A stretch of DNA of 64,000 nt. Source: RHKX01 sp963826475. Its GTDB lineage: Bacteria > Actinomycetota > Thermoleophilia > Solirubrobacterales > 70-9. Shown piece after piece: positions 49,816 to 56,984 of this stretch; position 1 is the stretch's first letter; every line of letters begins with the position of its first letter. The stretch covers positions 62,001 to 126,000 of the forward strand of contig CAWGXC010000003.1 of NCBI GenBank assembly GCA_963826475.1, read 5' to 3'. A program made the position numbers and the translations under genes. The notes under the pieces were generated by a model. The model saw nothing but the letters and a program-made list of their open reading frames with translations, did not search any database and had not been told where the DNA came from.

Positions 49816-50381
49816 GGTCCGCGCTGCGCGTCATCCGCCTGGCTGCGATCCTGCTGCCGGCCGCATTGCTGCTGCACGAGCTGGCGTACCTCATGGTCGG
49901 CGGCGGCCTGACGGGCGCCCACCGCTACCTCGAGCTCGTCGTCCCGATCGGCGGCGCCTTCGCGGCCTCGCTGGTGCTCGCCGCCCTGCTGCTGCCGGCG
50001 CTCACCGATCGCCACGGGGAACCGCAGCAACATGCACCCTTCACCCTCGCGCTCGCCCTGCTCGGGATCTTCACCGCGCAGGAGCTCGCCGAGGCCGCGT
50101 TTCTCGGGGGTGGGGTGCAGGGGCTCGCGACGTCCGCCTCGGCGGCCTGGCTGGCCGTGCCCCTCGCGCTGCTCCTCGGCGTGCTCGCGAGCGCGCTGAT
50201 CGCCTGGCTCGAGCGCACCGGCGTCGCCCTGGCGCACAGGAGACGCGGTCGCCACGCCGATGCCGACGCTGAATGCCCGGCCGCGCCGGACTCTCCGTCC
50301 CTGGGGGCAGCGGCCTGCACGGGACTCTCCTTCGGCTTTTCCCGCCGGCCGCCGCCGTCTGCGACGGCGGTTCCGGCTTAG
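49812..50381 (+). CDS. polytopic membrane protein with conserved-looking His/Glu residues
   Basis: The 189-residue protein has about four membrane helices: LAAILLPAALLLHELAYLMV, LVVPIGGAFAASLVLAALLL, FTLALALLGIFTAQELAEAA and AAWLAVPLALLLGVLASALI. Polar residues inside or near helices (LLHELAYL, GAHRYLEL, AQELAEA) could bind a metal. The cytoplasmic tail of about 50 residues is basic and Pro/Ser-rich. It starts with TTG overlapping the previous stop. Family not recognised. Confidence 0.68.
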   Translation: MRSALRVIRLAAILLPAALLLHELAYLMVGGGLTGAHRYLELVVPIGGAFAASLVLAALLLPALTDRHGEPQQHAPFTLALALLGIFTAQELAEAAFLGGGVQGLATSASAAWLAVPLALLLGVLASALIAWLERTGVALAHRRRGRHADADAECPAAPDSPSLGAAACTGLSFGFSRRPPPSATAVPA

Positions 50382-50390
50382 CTGAATCCC

Positions 50391-50414
50391 GCTCGGGACC
50401 TTCCGGTCCCGAGC
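50391..50414. terminator. 10-bp perfect hairpin in the membrane/cupredoxin cassette
   Basis: GCTCGGGACC, loop TTCC, GGTCCCGAGC. No T-run follows, so it may be a weak terminator or an mRNA processing/stability element between the second and third genes. A second hairpin (CCGCCGTC/GACGGCGG, 50352-50370) lies just before it, inside the end of the upstream gene. Confidence 0.5.
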
Positions 50415-50471
50415 GACGAGCGCGTACGGGTCCCACCCGGACAACCGGCGTGCGAAGGGAGCGTTTCGCTC

Positions 50472-50897
50472 ATGCAATCGAACATCGCCAGAGGCATCGT
50501 CGCCGTCGTGGGAGTCGCACTTCTGATCGTGCTCTTCTTCGTCTTCAGCGGCGACGACAAGACCGCCACCGACACGACCGACTCGGCCGCCACCACGCCA
50601 TCGAGCTCCGGCGGCACGAGCTCGGCATCGTCGACGAAGCCGACCACCATCGAGATCAAGGACGGCAAGCCGGTGGGGGGTATCGCCGAGCTGACCGTCG
50701 ACAAGGGGCAGGACGTCGACTTCGTCGTCGACTCCGATACGGCCTCGGAGATCCACGTCCACGGCTATGACCTGATGCAGGACGTCGACGCCGGCGGCAA
50801 AGTCGAATTCGACTTCCCGGCGACGATCGACGGGATCTTCGAGATCGAGCTCGAGGAGTCGGCGACGCAGATCGCCGAGCTCACGGTCAACCCGTGA
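50472..50897 (+). CDS. membrane-anchored cupredoxin-like protein, degenerate site
   Basis: The 141-residue protein has an N-terminal anchor (GIVAVVGVALLIVLFFVFSG), a Thr/Ser-rich linker to about residue 57, and a domain of about 80 residues with the cupredoxin strand pattern. EIHVHGYDLMQDVDAGGKVE carries the HxH typical of the first ligand region. The later loop normally holding Cys-His-Met reads GIFEIELEESATQIAELTV and has none of them, so type-1 copper is unlikely. A GAAGGGAG ribosome site precedes ATG 50472, and the stop overlaps the next GTG by 4 bases. Confidence 0.78.
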   Translation: MQSNIARGIVAVVGVALLIVLFFVFSGDDKTATDTTDSAATTPSSSGGTSSASSTKPTTIEIKDGKPVGGIAELTVDKGQDVDFVVDSDTASEIHVHGYDLMQDVDAGGKVEFDFPATIDGIFEIELEESATQIAELTVNP

Positions 50898-52363
50898 GCA
50901 AGCCGCTTCGGCGAGGCCTCTCCGGCACGGTCGCCACCTCGATCGTGGCGACCGTGCTCGCCGCGCTCTTCCCGCAGATCGCATTCGCCCACGCGCTGGT
51001 CGGTCGCCAGGACCTGCCCCTGCCGCAGTGGCTCTTCATCTACGGCGCGCTCGTGATCTTGATCGTGTCGTTCGTAGGCCTGCTGCTCGGCTGGCGGGAA
51101 CCGAAGATCGAGGGTGCCCCGAAACGCCAGGCGGGTTCCCGCCTTTCGGCGATCGTCCTCAACCGCTGGTCCGAGGTCGCCGCCGGGCTGATCAGCGTCG
51201 GGTTGCTCGTTCTCGTCGTCTGGACCGGGCTGACGGGGGTCGTCGCCCCCGATCGGAACTTCTCCATCACCTTCGTCTTCGTCACCTTCTGGATCGGCCT
51301 CGTGCTCGCCAGCGTCCTCTGCGGACGCGTCTTCGACGCGCTCAGTCCCTGGCGGGCGATCGGGCGCCTCACCTCCGCCGCGTTCACCAGGCTCGTCGGC
51401 CAGCCCGCCGCGGCGCCGCTGGCCTACCCCGAGTGGCTGGGCCGCTGGCCGGCCGCCGTCGGCCTCCTCGCCTTTCTCTTCCTCGAGCTGATCTGGGGTC
51501 AGTCGGGATTCGCGGCCGCGGGTCTGCAGCCCCGGGACCTCGCGATCGCGACGCTCATCTACTCGGCGATCACGTTCGCCGCCATGGCGCTCTTCGGCGT
51601 CGACCGCTGGCACGAGCGCGGTGAGTCCTTCTCCGTGTACTTCGGCATGTTCGCCAGCCTCGCTCCGATCGAGGTTCGCGGTGGCCGGCTGTGGCGCCGG
51701 CGCTGGCTCTCCGGCGCGACGACCTGGTCGGGTCCGGCGGGCTCGCTGTCGATCGTCCTGATCGCGATCGGAGGAACCACCTTCGACGGCGCTCAGGAGG
51801 GCAAGCTCAAGGACCCGATCAACTCCCTCTACGAGCGGCTGAGGGACGCGGGGATCACGCCCGTCAGCGCGCTGCGGCTGACCAACTCGCTCTACCTGGC
51901 GCTGACCCTGGTCGCGGTCGCACTGATCTTCTGGGCGGGCATCTACGGGATGCGGATCGTCGAGCGTAAACGCGGCGCGGGGGAGCTGGGCAGGCTGTTC
52001 GCCCACGCCTTCATCCCGATCGCCCTCGCCTACGTCGTCGCCCACTACTTCAGCTACTTCGTCAACCTGGAGCAGGCGCAGTTCACGTTCATCCTCTCCG
52101 ATCCGTTCGGCACCGGTGCCAACCTGTTCGGCACCGCCGGGTCAGGAATCGACTACGGCTTTCTCAGCGCGAACCTCATCTGGTACGTCCAGTTCGCAGC
52201 GATCGTCATCGGCCATGTCGTGGCGCTGACGCTGGGACACGACCGGGCCTTGAAGGTCTGGGGCAACAACCGCGACGCGGCCTGGTCGCAGGTTTGGATG
52301 CTCGTGATGATGATGTTCTTCAGCGTGCTCGGGCTCTACCTCCTCTCCCAGGCCAACGGTTGA
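50894..52363 (+). CDS. large polytopic membrane protein, mature N-terminus predicted to be His
   Basis: The 489-residue protein has a signal peptide ending FPQIAFA, so signal peptidase would expose HALVGRQDLPLPQW, an N-terminal His as in CopC-like copper proteins. About eleven membrane helices follow. Histidines and acidic residues occur near VVAHYFSYFVNLEQAQ and VIGHVVALTLGHDRAL. Related actinobacterial proteins are sometimes labelled fenitrothion hydrolase, which I would not accept from sequence alone. GTG 50894 overlaps the cupredoxin stop (GTGA), so the two are translationally coupled and probably act together. Confidence 0.78.
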   Translation: MSKPLRRGLSGTVATSIVATVLAALFPQIAFAHALVGRQDLPLPQWLFIYGALVILIVSFVGLLLGWREPKIEGAPKRQAGSRLSAIVLNRWSEVAAGLISVGLLVLVVWTGLTGVVAPDRNFSITFVFVTFWIGLVLASVLCGRVFDALSPWRAIGRLTSAAFTRLVGQPAAAPLAYPEWLGRWPAAVGLLAFLFLELIWGQSGFAAAGLQPRDLAIATLIYSAITFAAMALFGVDRWHERGESFSVYFGMFASLAPIEVRGGRLWRRRWLSGATTWSGPAGSLSIVLIAIGGTTFDGAQEGKLKDPINSLYERLRDAGITPVSALRLTNSLYLALTLVAVALIFWAGIYGMRIVERKRGAGELGRLFAHAFIPIALAYVVAHYFSYFVNLEQAQFTFILSDPFGTGANLFGTAGSGIDYGFLSANLIWYVQFAAIVIGHVVALTLGHDRALKVWGNNRDAAWSQVWMLVMMMFFSVLGLYLLSQANG

Positions 52364-52373
52364 GGAGGGCGCC

Positions 52374-52496
52374 TTGGTACCGATCGCCCACTCCGGTCAC
52401 TGGCTGCCCTACGCGATCCCCGTGGTGATCGTTCTGATCGCGGTGATCGTGAGCTCGATCCGCGAGCGCCGCGAGCGCGACGGGCGCGGTCGCTAG
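52374..52496 (+). CDS. small membrane protein with HSGHW motif
   Basis: This 40-residue ORF (LVPIAHSGHWLPYAIPVVIV) is too short for usual gene finding. It starts TTG 52374 after a good GAGGAGGG ribosome site, 10 bases behind the large membrane protein. It has one membrane helix and a basic end (SSIRERRERDGRGR). The HSGHW motif just before the helix could bind a metal at the outer surface. Its TAG stop shares CTAG with the convergent gene's stop. Confidence 0.62.
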   Translation: MVPIAHSGHWLPYAIPVVIVLIAVIVSSIRERRERDGRGR

Positions 52497-52894
52497 TCGA
52501 CGATGACGGTCTCGGAGCGACCTGACCGGCAGACGAGAGGTGAGTTGCCGCCGCGCTTGAGCTTCGGCTTCACCCGTGCGTAGTAGGCGCCGGATCTGAC
52601 GTGCCTGACCCCGATGACCCAGCGACCGGAGGAGTCGGATCGGTCCTTGCCCAGCCGCTTGTGACCCCCGTCGGAGAGCTTCTCGAACAGTTCGACCTTG
52701 CGCTGCCTCTTGCATGGCGCGAACCGGCTCGAGACTCGCCCGCTGAAGGCCGGAAACCTGCTGGAGAGGGTGGTGGACGTCGGGTATCGCGTCATCTTGA
52801 GCGCAGGCGAACCGACCTCAGCGCACGCCGTTGCCGATCCGCCGATCAGCACGCAAAGCGCCAATCCGGTCGTCAATGAACGTCGTGGTTCCAT
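52493..52894 (-). CDS. secreted protein with carboxypeptidase-regulatory-like beta-sandwich
   Basis: The 133-residue product starts MEPRRSLTTGLALCVLIGGS and has a signal sequence with a possible but weak lipobox (SATAC). The mature domain has the pattern of Ig-like domains that coat repeat proteins in this group: FSGRVSSRFAPCKRQRKVEL, SDSSGRWVIGVRHVRSGAYY and PLVCRSGRSETVIV, with two cysteines probably bridged. Function unknown. ATG 52894 is chosen for the signal peptide. Its TAG overlaps the convergent small gene's stop. Confidence 0.68.
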   Translation of the reverse strand: MEPRRSLTTGLALCVLIGGSATACAEVGSPALKMTRYPTSTTLSSRFPAFSGRVSSRFAPCKRQRKVELFEKLSDGGHKRLGKDRSDSSGRWVIGVRHVRSGAYYARVKPKLKRGGNSPLVCRSGRSETVIVD

Positions 52895-52993
52895 CTGATC
52901 GAGGTGCCCCCGTTCGACTCGTTCACGCGTGGCGTGGTCCCCCTGCTGCGGACCTGATTCTAGCAACGGTTTTTTCACCCGCGCCGGTTGCGG

Positions 52994-53422
52994 TTATCCG
53001 GGCTTCGTCTCGATCGCCTGGATCGCGGCCACGATCCGCGCCTGATCGCCCCCCTGGAGCGCTTGGAAGCGGAGCACCGCGTTGGCGGCCCGAAAGCAGG
53101 TCAACTCGGGCGATTGCTCACACCGGGCGAACTCGGATCGAGCGACGTCCGCGTCGTCGAGGACCAGCATCGATCCACTTCCCGGCAAGCCAACGGGGGC
53201 GGGCTGAGGGGCCGACCCGACCCCCGTGCTGAGCTCGGTCAAGGAGATCGAGTAGATGTCGACGCCGTCGGGGTTGGTCGTCAACACCGGTCCGAGGGCC
53301 AGCGCCGCGCCGTGGGCATTCATCTCGTCGATGAACTCCTGAGCGCTGAAGGTCCGCTCACCCCCGCAGGCGGAGAGGACGATCGCCGCGCCGACGAGCA
53401 GGAGGGTTAGGAACGCTCGCAT
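52994..53422 (-). CDS. lipoprotein of unknown function
   Basis: The 142-residue product (MRAFLTLLLVGAAIVLSACG) has a clear lipobox LSAC at residues 16-19 and is predicted to be lipid-anchored outside the cell. The remainder is a small alpha/beta domain with two cysteines (FARCEQSPELTCF). I recognise no family. It lies 24 bases behind sufD on the same strand and may share its transcript. Confidence 0.7.
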   Translation of the reverse strand: MRAFLTLLLVGAAIVLSACGGERTFSAQEFIDEMNAHGAALALGPVLTTNPDGVDIYSISLTELSTGVGSAPQPAPVGLPGSGSMLVLDDADVARSEFARCEQSPELTCFRAANAVLRFQALQGGDQARIVAAIQAIETKPG

Positions 53423-53446
53423 CCCCGCAGCTCTCCCCGTGGATGC

Positions 53447-54727
53447 TCAGCCGAGGAGCTCGTGAAGGCGCCGCTCGAGCGCCTCCGCGAGGGCGTCGGC
53501 CATCGGACCGGCGGGGACGCGCTCGACCAGCTCGGAGAGGAAGCCCTCGACGATGAGGCTGCTCGCGACGTCCTTGGGCAGGCCGCGCGAGGTCAGGTAG
53601 AAGAGCTGCTCGGGGTCCACCTGCGCGATGGCCGCGGCATGGGTGCAGGCGACGTCGTCGGCGTTGATCTGCAGGCCCGGGATCGCATCGGCGTGGGCCT
53701 TGTTCGACAGCAGGAGGTTGCGGCATTCCTGGAAGGCGTCGGTTCGCTGAGCCCCCTCGTCGACGGTGATCATTCCGCGCCAGACGGCGGTTGCGCGGCC
53801 GGCGAGAACGCCCCGGAACGCGAGGTCGGACGTCGTGTCCTCCGCCGCATGCTCCTGGGTCGTGTCGTAGTCGAGGTGCTGGCGACCGGTGCCGGCGTAG
53901 GCGCCCGTGACGCGGGCGGATGCGCCGCGACCGGCGAGCTTGGTCTCCATCCGGACCTTGCCACGCGCGGAGCCGAAGCCGAGGGCGACCCACTCGAGCG
54001 ACCCGTCGCGCTCGACCTCGGCCCGCTGGGTGGCGAAGGCCCACGAGGCGGGGGAGAGGTCCTGTCCGCAGACGTAGCGCAGGGAGGCGCCCGGTCCGAC
54101 GATCAGCTCGGTGACGCCATTGAAGAGCGCGTCGGTCTTCTCCTCGGCTGAGACGTAGCGTTCCCAGACCTCCGCCTCGGCGCCCTCCTCGAGCACGATC
54201 AGCGTGCGCCAGTTGAGCGTCCGGCCGCTGGCCTGCTGCAGCGCCGTCAGTGAAATCGGTGTCTCTGGGCGGGTTCCGGCGGGGACGTAGACGAGGGCAC
54301 CGCCGGACCAGCCGGCGTCGTTGATGGCCACGAACGGGTCGCTGTCGCCGGGAACGATTTTTCCCAGGTGCTCGTTGACGAGCTGGGGAAAGCGCTCGGC
54401 ACCCTCGGCGAGGGACATCACGACGGGGCCGTCGGGCTTGCCGTTGCCGCTCACCGCGACGGTGCCGTCGGAGTGAACGCTGCCGTCCACCTGGGTCAGG
54501 CCACTGGCGCCCGCGGGAATCGCGAGCGTCTCGCCGATGGCCTCGATCGCGGCGGGATCACCGGGCTCGGCCGGCGCGTAGGCGGAGAGGTCCAGCTTCG
54601 AGAGGTCGGTGAACTCCCAGCCCTTCGTCTTCGGGCCGGGGAGGGCCAGGTCCTTCGCCGCCTCGACCGCCTTGGCCCGCCGCTCGACGAGCCACTCCGG
54701 CTCGGCCGTGGCGACCGAGCTAGCCAA
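53447..54727 (-). CDS. sufD: Fe-S cluster assembly protein SufD
   Basis: The 426-residue SufD pairs with SufB and the SufC ATPase to form the scaffold that builds Fe-S clusters. Evidence is the beta-helix core with LIVLEEGAEAEVWERYVS, FRGVLAGRATAVWRGMITVD, RNLLLSNKAHADAIPGLQIN and VACTHAAAIAQVDPEQLFYL, ending in SSLIVEGFLSELVERVP. The N-terminal helical domain has KGWEFTDLSKLDLSAY. The TTG start overlaps the sufB stop by 8 bases, so translation is coupled. Confidence 0.94.
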   Translation of the reverse strand: MASSVATAEPEWLVERRAKAVEAAKDLALPGPKTKGWEFTDLSKLDLSAYAPAEPGDPAAIEAIGETLAIPAGASGLTQVDGSVHSDGTVAVSGNGKPDGPVVMSLAEGAERFPQLVNEHLGKIVPGDSDPFVAINDAGWSGGALVYVPAGTRPETPISLTALQQASGRTLNWRTLIVLEEGAEAEVWERYVSAEEKTDALFNGVTELIVGPGASLRYVCGQDLSPASWAFATQRAEVERDGSLEWVALGFGSARGKVRMETKLAGRGASARVTGAYAGTGRQHLDYDTTQEHAAEDTTSDLAFRGVLAGRATAVWRGMITVDEGAQRTDAFQECRNLLLSNKAHADAIPGLQINADDVACTHAAAIAQVDPEQLFYLTSRGLPKDVASSLIVEGFLSELVERVPAGPMADALAEALERRLHELLG

Positions 54728-56174
54728 TTGAACCTTCCATCTGCAGCTCGATCAGCCGGTTGAGCTCGACGGCGTACTCCATGGGAAGCTCCTTGACGAC
54801 CGGCTCGATGAAGCCGTTGACGATCATCTTGGAGGCCTCCTCCTCGTCGAGGCCGCGTGACTGCAGGTAGAACAGCTGCTCCTCGCCGATCTTGGAGACG
54901 GATGCCTCGTGACCGACGTTGGCGTCGCTCTCGTCGATCCTGATCGTCGGGAACGTGTCCGAGTGCGACTCGGGATCGAGCAGGAGGGCGTCGCAGACGA
55001 CCTTCGAGCGGGCCTCCGTTGCGCCCTTCGCCACCTCGAGCAGGCCGCGGTAGGTCGACCGACCGCCATCCTTGGAGATCGACTTGGCGAAGATCGACGA
55101 CGTCGTCTTCGGGGCGGCGTGGATGATCTTGCCGCCGGCGTCCTGATGCTGGCCCTTGCCGGCGAAGGCGATCGAGAGGATCTCGCCGTGCGCGCGCTCG
55201 CCCATCAGGTAGATCGACGGATACTTCATCGTCACCTTCGAGCCGAGGTTGCAGTCGACCCACTCGACCGTCGCGTCGGCCTCCGCGACCGCGCGCTTGG
55301 TGACCAGGTTGAAGACGTTCTGCGACCAGTTCTGGACGGTCGTATAGCGAATCCGTGCGCCGGGGCGGGCGATCAGCTCGACCACCGCGGAGTGCAGCGA
55401 ATCGGTCGAGTAGACCGGCGCCGTGCAGCCCTCGATGTAGTGCACGTCGGAGCCCTCGTCGGCGATGATCAGCGTGCGCTCGAACTGGCCCATGTTCTCG
55501 GTGTTGATCCGGAAGTAGGCCTGCAGTGGCATGTCGACCTTGACGCCCGGCGGGACGTAGACGAACGAGCCGCCCGACCAGACCGCCGAGTTGAGCGCGG
55601 CGAGCATGTTGTCGTTGGCGGGGATGACCGTCGCGAAGTGCTCGCGGATGACGTCCTCGTGCTCGCGCAGCGCGGTGTCCATGTCCATGAACTGGACGCC
55701 CTGGGCCTCGAGCTTCTCGTTGACCTGGTGGTAGACGACCTCCGACTCGTACTGAGCGCCGACGCCGGAGAGGAACTGGCGCTCGGCCTCGGGGATCCCG
55801 AGCTTGTCGAAGGTGTTCTTGATGTCGTCGGGGACGTCGTCCCAGCTCGTCTCGGCGCGTTCGGAGGCGCGGACGAAGTAGTGGATGTTGTCGAAATCGA
55901 TCTGATTCAGATCGGCGCCCCACTGGGGGACCGGGCGCGCCAGGAAGTGGTCGAGCGCCTTGAGCCGGAAGTCGCGCATCCACTGCGGCTCGTTCTTGTA
56001 CTCGGAGATGTCCTCGACGAGCTGGCGGCTGAGCCCCTTCGGCGCCTTGAAGACGTAGCCGGTCTCAGGATCGTTAAAGCCGAACTTCGACTTGTAGTCC
56101 TGGTTGATGTCCTTGATCGCCTCGCGTTCGGCGAGCTTCGGGTCAAGGGTTGCGGTCTCGGGCGGCGGGTTCAT
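54720..56174 (-). CDS. sufB: Fe-S cluster assembly protein SufB
   Basis: The 484-residue SufB is the scaffold subunit where clusters are assembled. Diagnostic segments are DINQDYKSKFGFNDPETGYV, GLSRQLVEDISEYKNEPQWM, WSGGSFVYVPPGVKVDMPLQ, VHYIEGCTAPVYSTDSLHSA (assembly Cys), SKTTSSIFAKSISKDGGRST-type repeats and EASVSKIGEEQLFYLQSRGL. Its ATG lies 2 bases past the Rieske stop. It precedes sufD, as in other bacteria, but here is separated from sufC/sufS/sufU. Confidence 0.96.
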   Translation of the reverse strand: MNPPPETATLDPKLAEREAIKDINQDYKSKFGFNDPETGYVFKAPKGLSRQLVEDISEYKNEPQWMRDFRLKALDHFLARPVPQWGADLNQIDFDNIHYFVRASERAETSWDDVPDDIKNTFDKLGIPEAERQFLSGVGAQYESEVVYHQVNEKLEAQGVQFMDMDTALREHEDVIREHFATVIPANDNMLAALNSAVWSGGSFVYVPPGVKVDMPLQAYFRINTENMGQFERTLIIADEGSDVHYIEGCTAPVYSTDSLHSAVVELIARPGARIRYTTVQNWSQNVFNLVTKRAVAEADATVEWVDCNLGSKVTMKYPSIYLMGERAHGEILSIAFAGKGQHQDAGGKIIHAAPKTTSSIFAKSISKDGGRSTYRGLLEVAKGATEARSKVVCDALLLDPESHSDTFPTIRIDESDANVGHEASVSKIGEEQLFYLQSRGLDEEEASKMIVNGFIEPVVKELPMEYAVELNRLIELQMEGSIG

Positions 56175-56176
56175 GT

Positions 56177-56491
56177 TCAGTCAACCTCCAGCTTTATTTC
56201 CCCATCTTCGATTCGGACCTGAAAGGTCTCTACCGGCGCGAAGGCGGGGAGGGTCTTGGGACGTCCGGTCCGCAGGTCAAAGAGCGATCCGTGGCGCGGG
56301 CATTCAACGGTACAGGTGGCCTGGTCGAAGCTCCCCTCGGCGAGGGGGCCATCGTCGTGTGAGCAGCGATCCTCGATGGCCAGGAGGTCGCCGCCGCAGT
56401 TGAAGACGCCGATCTCGACGCCATCCACCTCAACCAGTCGCATCTCCCCCTCGGGGAGCTCGTCGGCGCTGCATACGGTGTGATCTGTCAT
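56177..56491 (-). CDS. Rieske-type [2Fe-2S] ferredoxin
   Basis: The 104-residue protein has both Rieske boxes: Cys43-x-His45 in EDRCSHDDG and Cys64-x2-His67 in TVECPRHGS. It is like the small ferredoxins of dioxygenase/NirD type that lie within actinobacterial suf operons, where they may serve electron supply or act as a cluster acceptor. It is the first gene of the Rieske-sufB-sufD unit. Confidence 0.92.
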   Translation of the reverse strand: MTDHTVCSADELPEGEMRLVEVDGVEIGVFNCGGDLLAIEDRCSHDDGPLAEGSFDQATCTVECPRHGSLFDLRTGRPKTLPAFAPVETFQVRIEDGEIKLEVD

Positions 56492-56532
56492 TGGGAATCG
56501 GCGCTCCGGTCAATTCCTAGCGCCGTGGTCGG

Positions 56533-56538
56533 ATTTTA
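56533..56538 (-). promoter_or_regulatory. -10-like TAAAAT of the Rieske-sufB-sufD unit
   Basis: TAAAAT on the minus strand, inside GCTAAAATCC, lies about 40 bases before the Rieske start. A similar sequence (GGATTTAGC) overlaps the Rrf2 promoter. Confidence 0.4.
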
Positions 56539-56564
56539 GCGGTCCCGCGGCGGCTACTTGCAAT

Positions 56565-56984
56565 TCATCCCGATCCGACCGGGTGACCGGGGTCGGCGAA
56601 GAAGAAGAACCAGCCCAAGAAGACGACCACGTCGACGAAGACGGCGAAGATGATGATCATCTCCAGTGGGTGCGTATCGGAGAAATGCTGCACCCGGCGC
56701 TCCTCGCTCTGACCGCGCATCCAGTCGGCACGAGCCCGCTCCCGATCGCGCGATCGGGCGACGAAGAAGGAGAAGAAGCCGGCGATCAGCAGCAGGGTTC
56801 CGATCATCCCGACGTGGACGACCGCGAGGGCGGTCCAGGAGGGCGCGGTGCTGGATTGGAATTGGGAGCCGACCCAAATCCAGAGGAGCGGAACGCCCAG
56901 CCCGACGACCGCGCCGAGAACGAGAACGCCGATCCGGGTGAGCGTGCTTGAGAATCCCTGCCTGAGAGCCATGAGCGAACGCAT
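56565..56984 (-). CDS. two-segment membrane protein of unknown function
   Basis: The 139-residue protein starts MRSLMALRQGFSSTLTRIG and has three hydrophobic segments (IGVLVLGAVVGLGVPLLWIW, LAVVHVGMIGTLLLIAGFFS, MIIIFAVFVDVVVFLGWFFF). A basic, acidic-rich loop with HFSDTHPLE lies between the second and third. I recognise no family. ATG 56984 has TATCCT eleven bases upstream on its strand; ATG 56972 is the alternative. The start region overlaps that of the divergent glycosyltransferase. Confidence 0.65.
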   Translation of the reverse strand: MRSLMALRQGFSSTLTRIGVLVLGAVVGLGVPLLWIWVGSQFQSSTAPSWTALAVVHVGMIGTLLLIAGFFSFFVARSRDRERARADWMRGQSEERRVQHFSDTHPLEMIIIFAVFVDVVVFLGWFFFFADPGHPVGSG

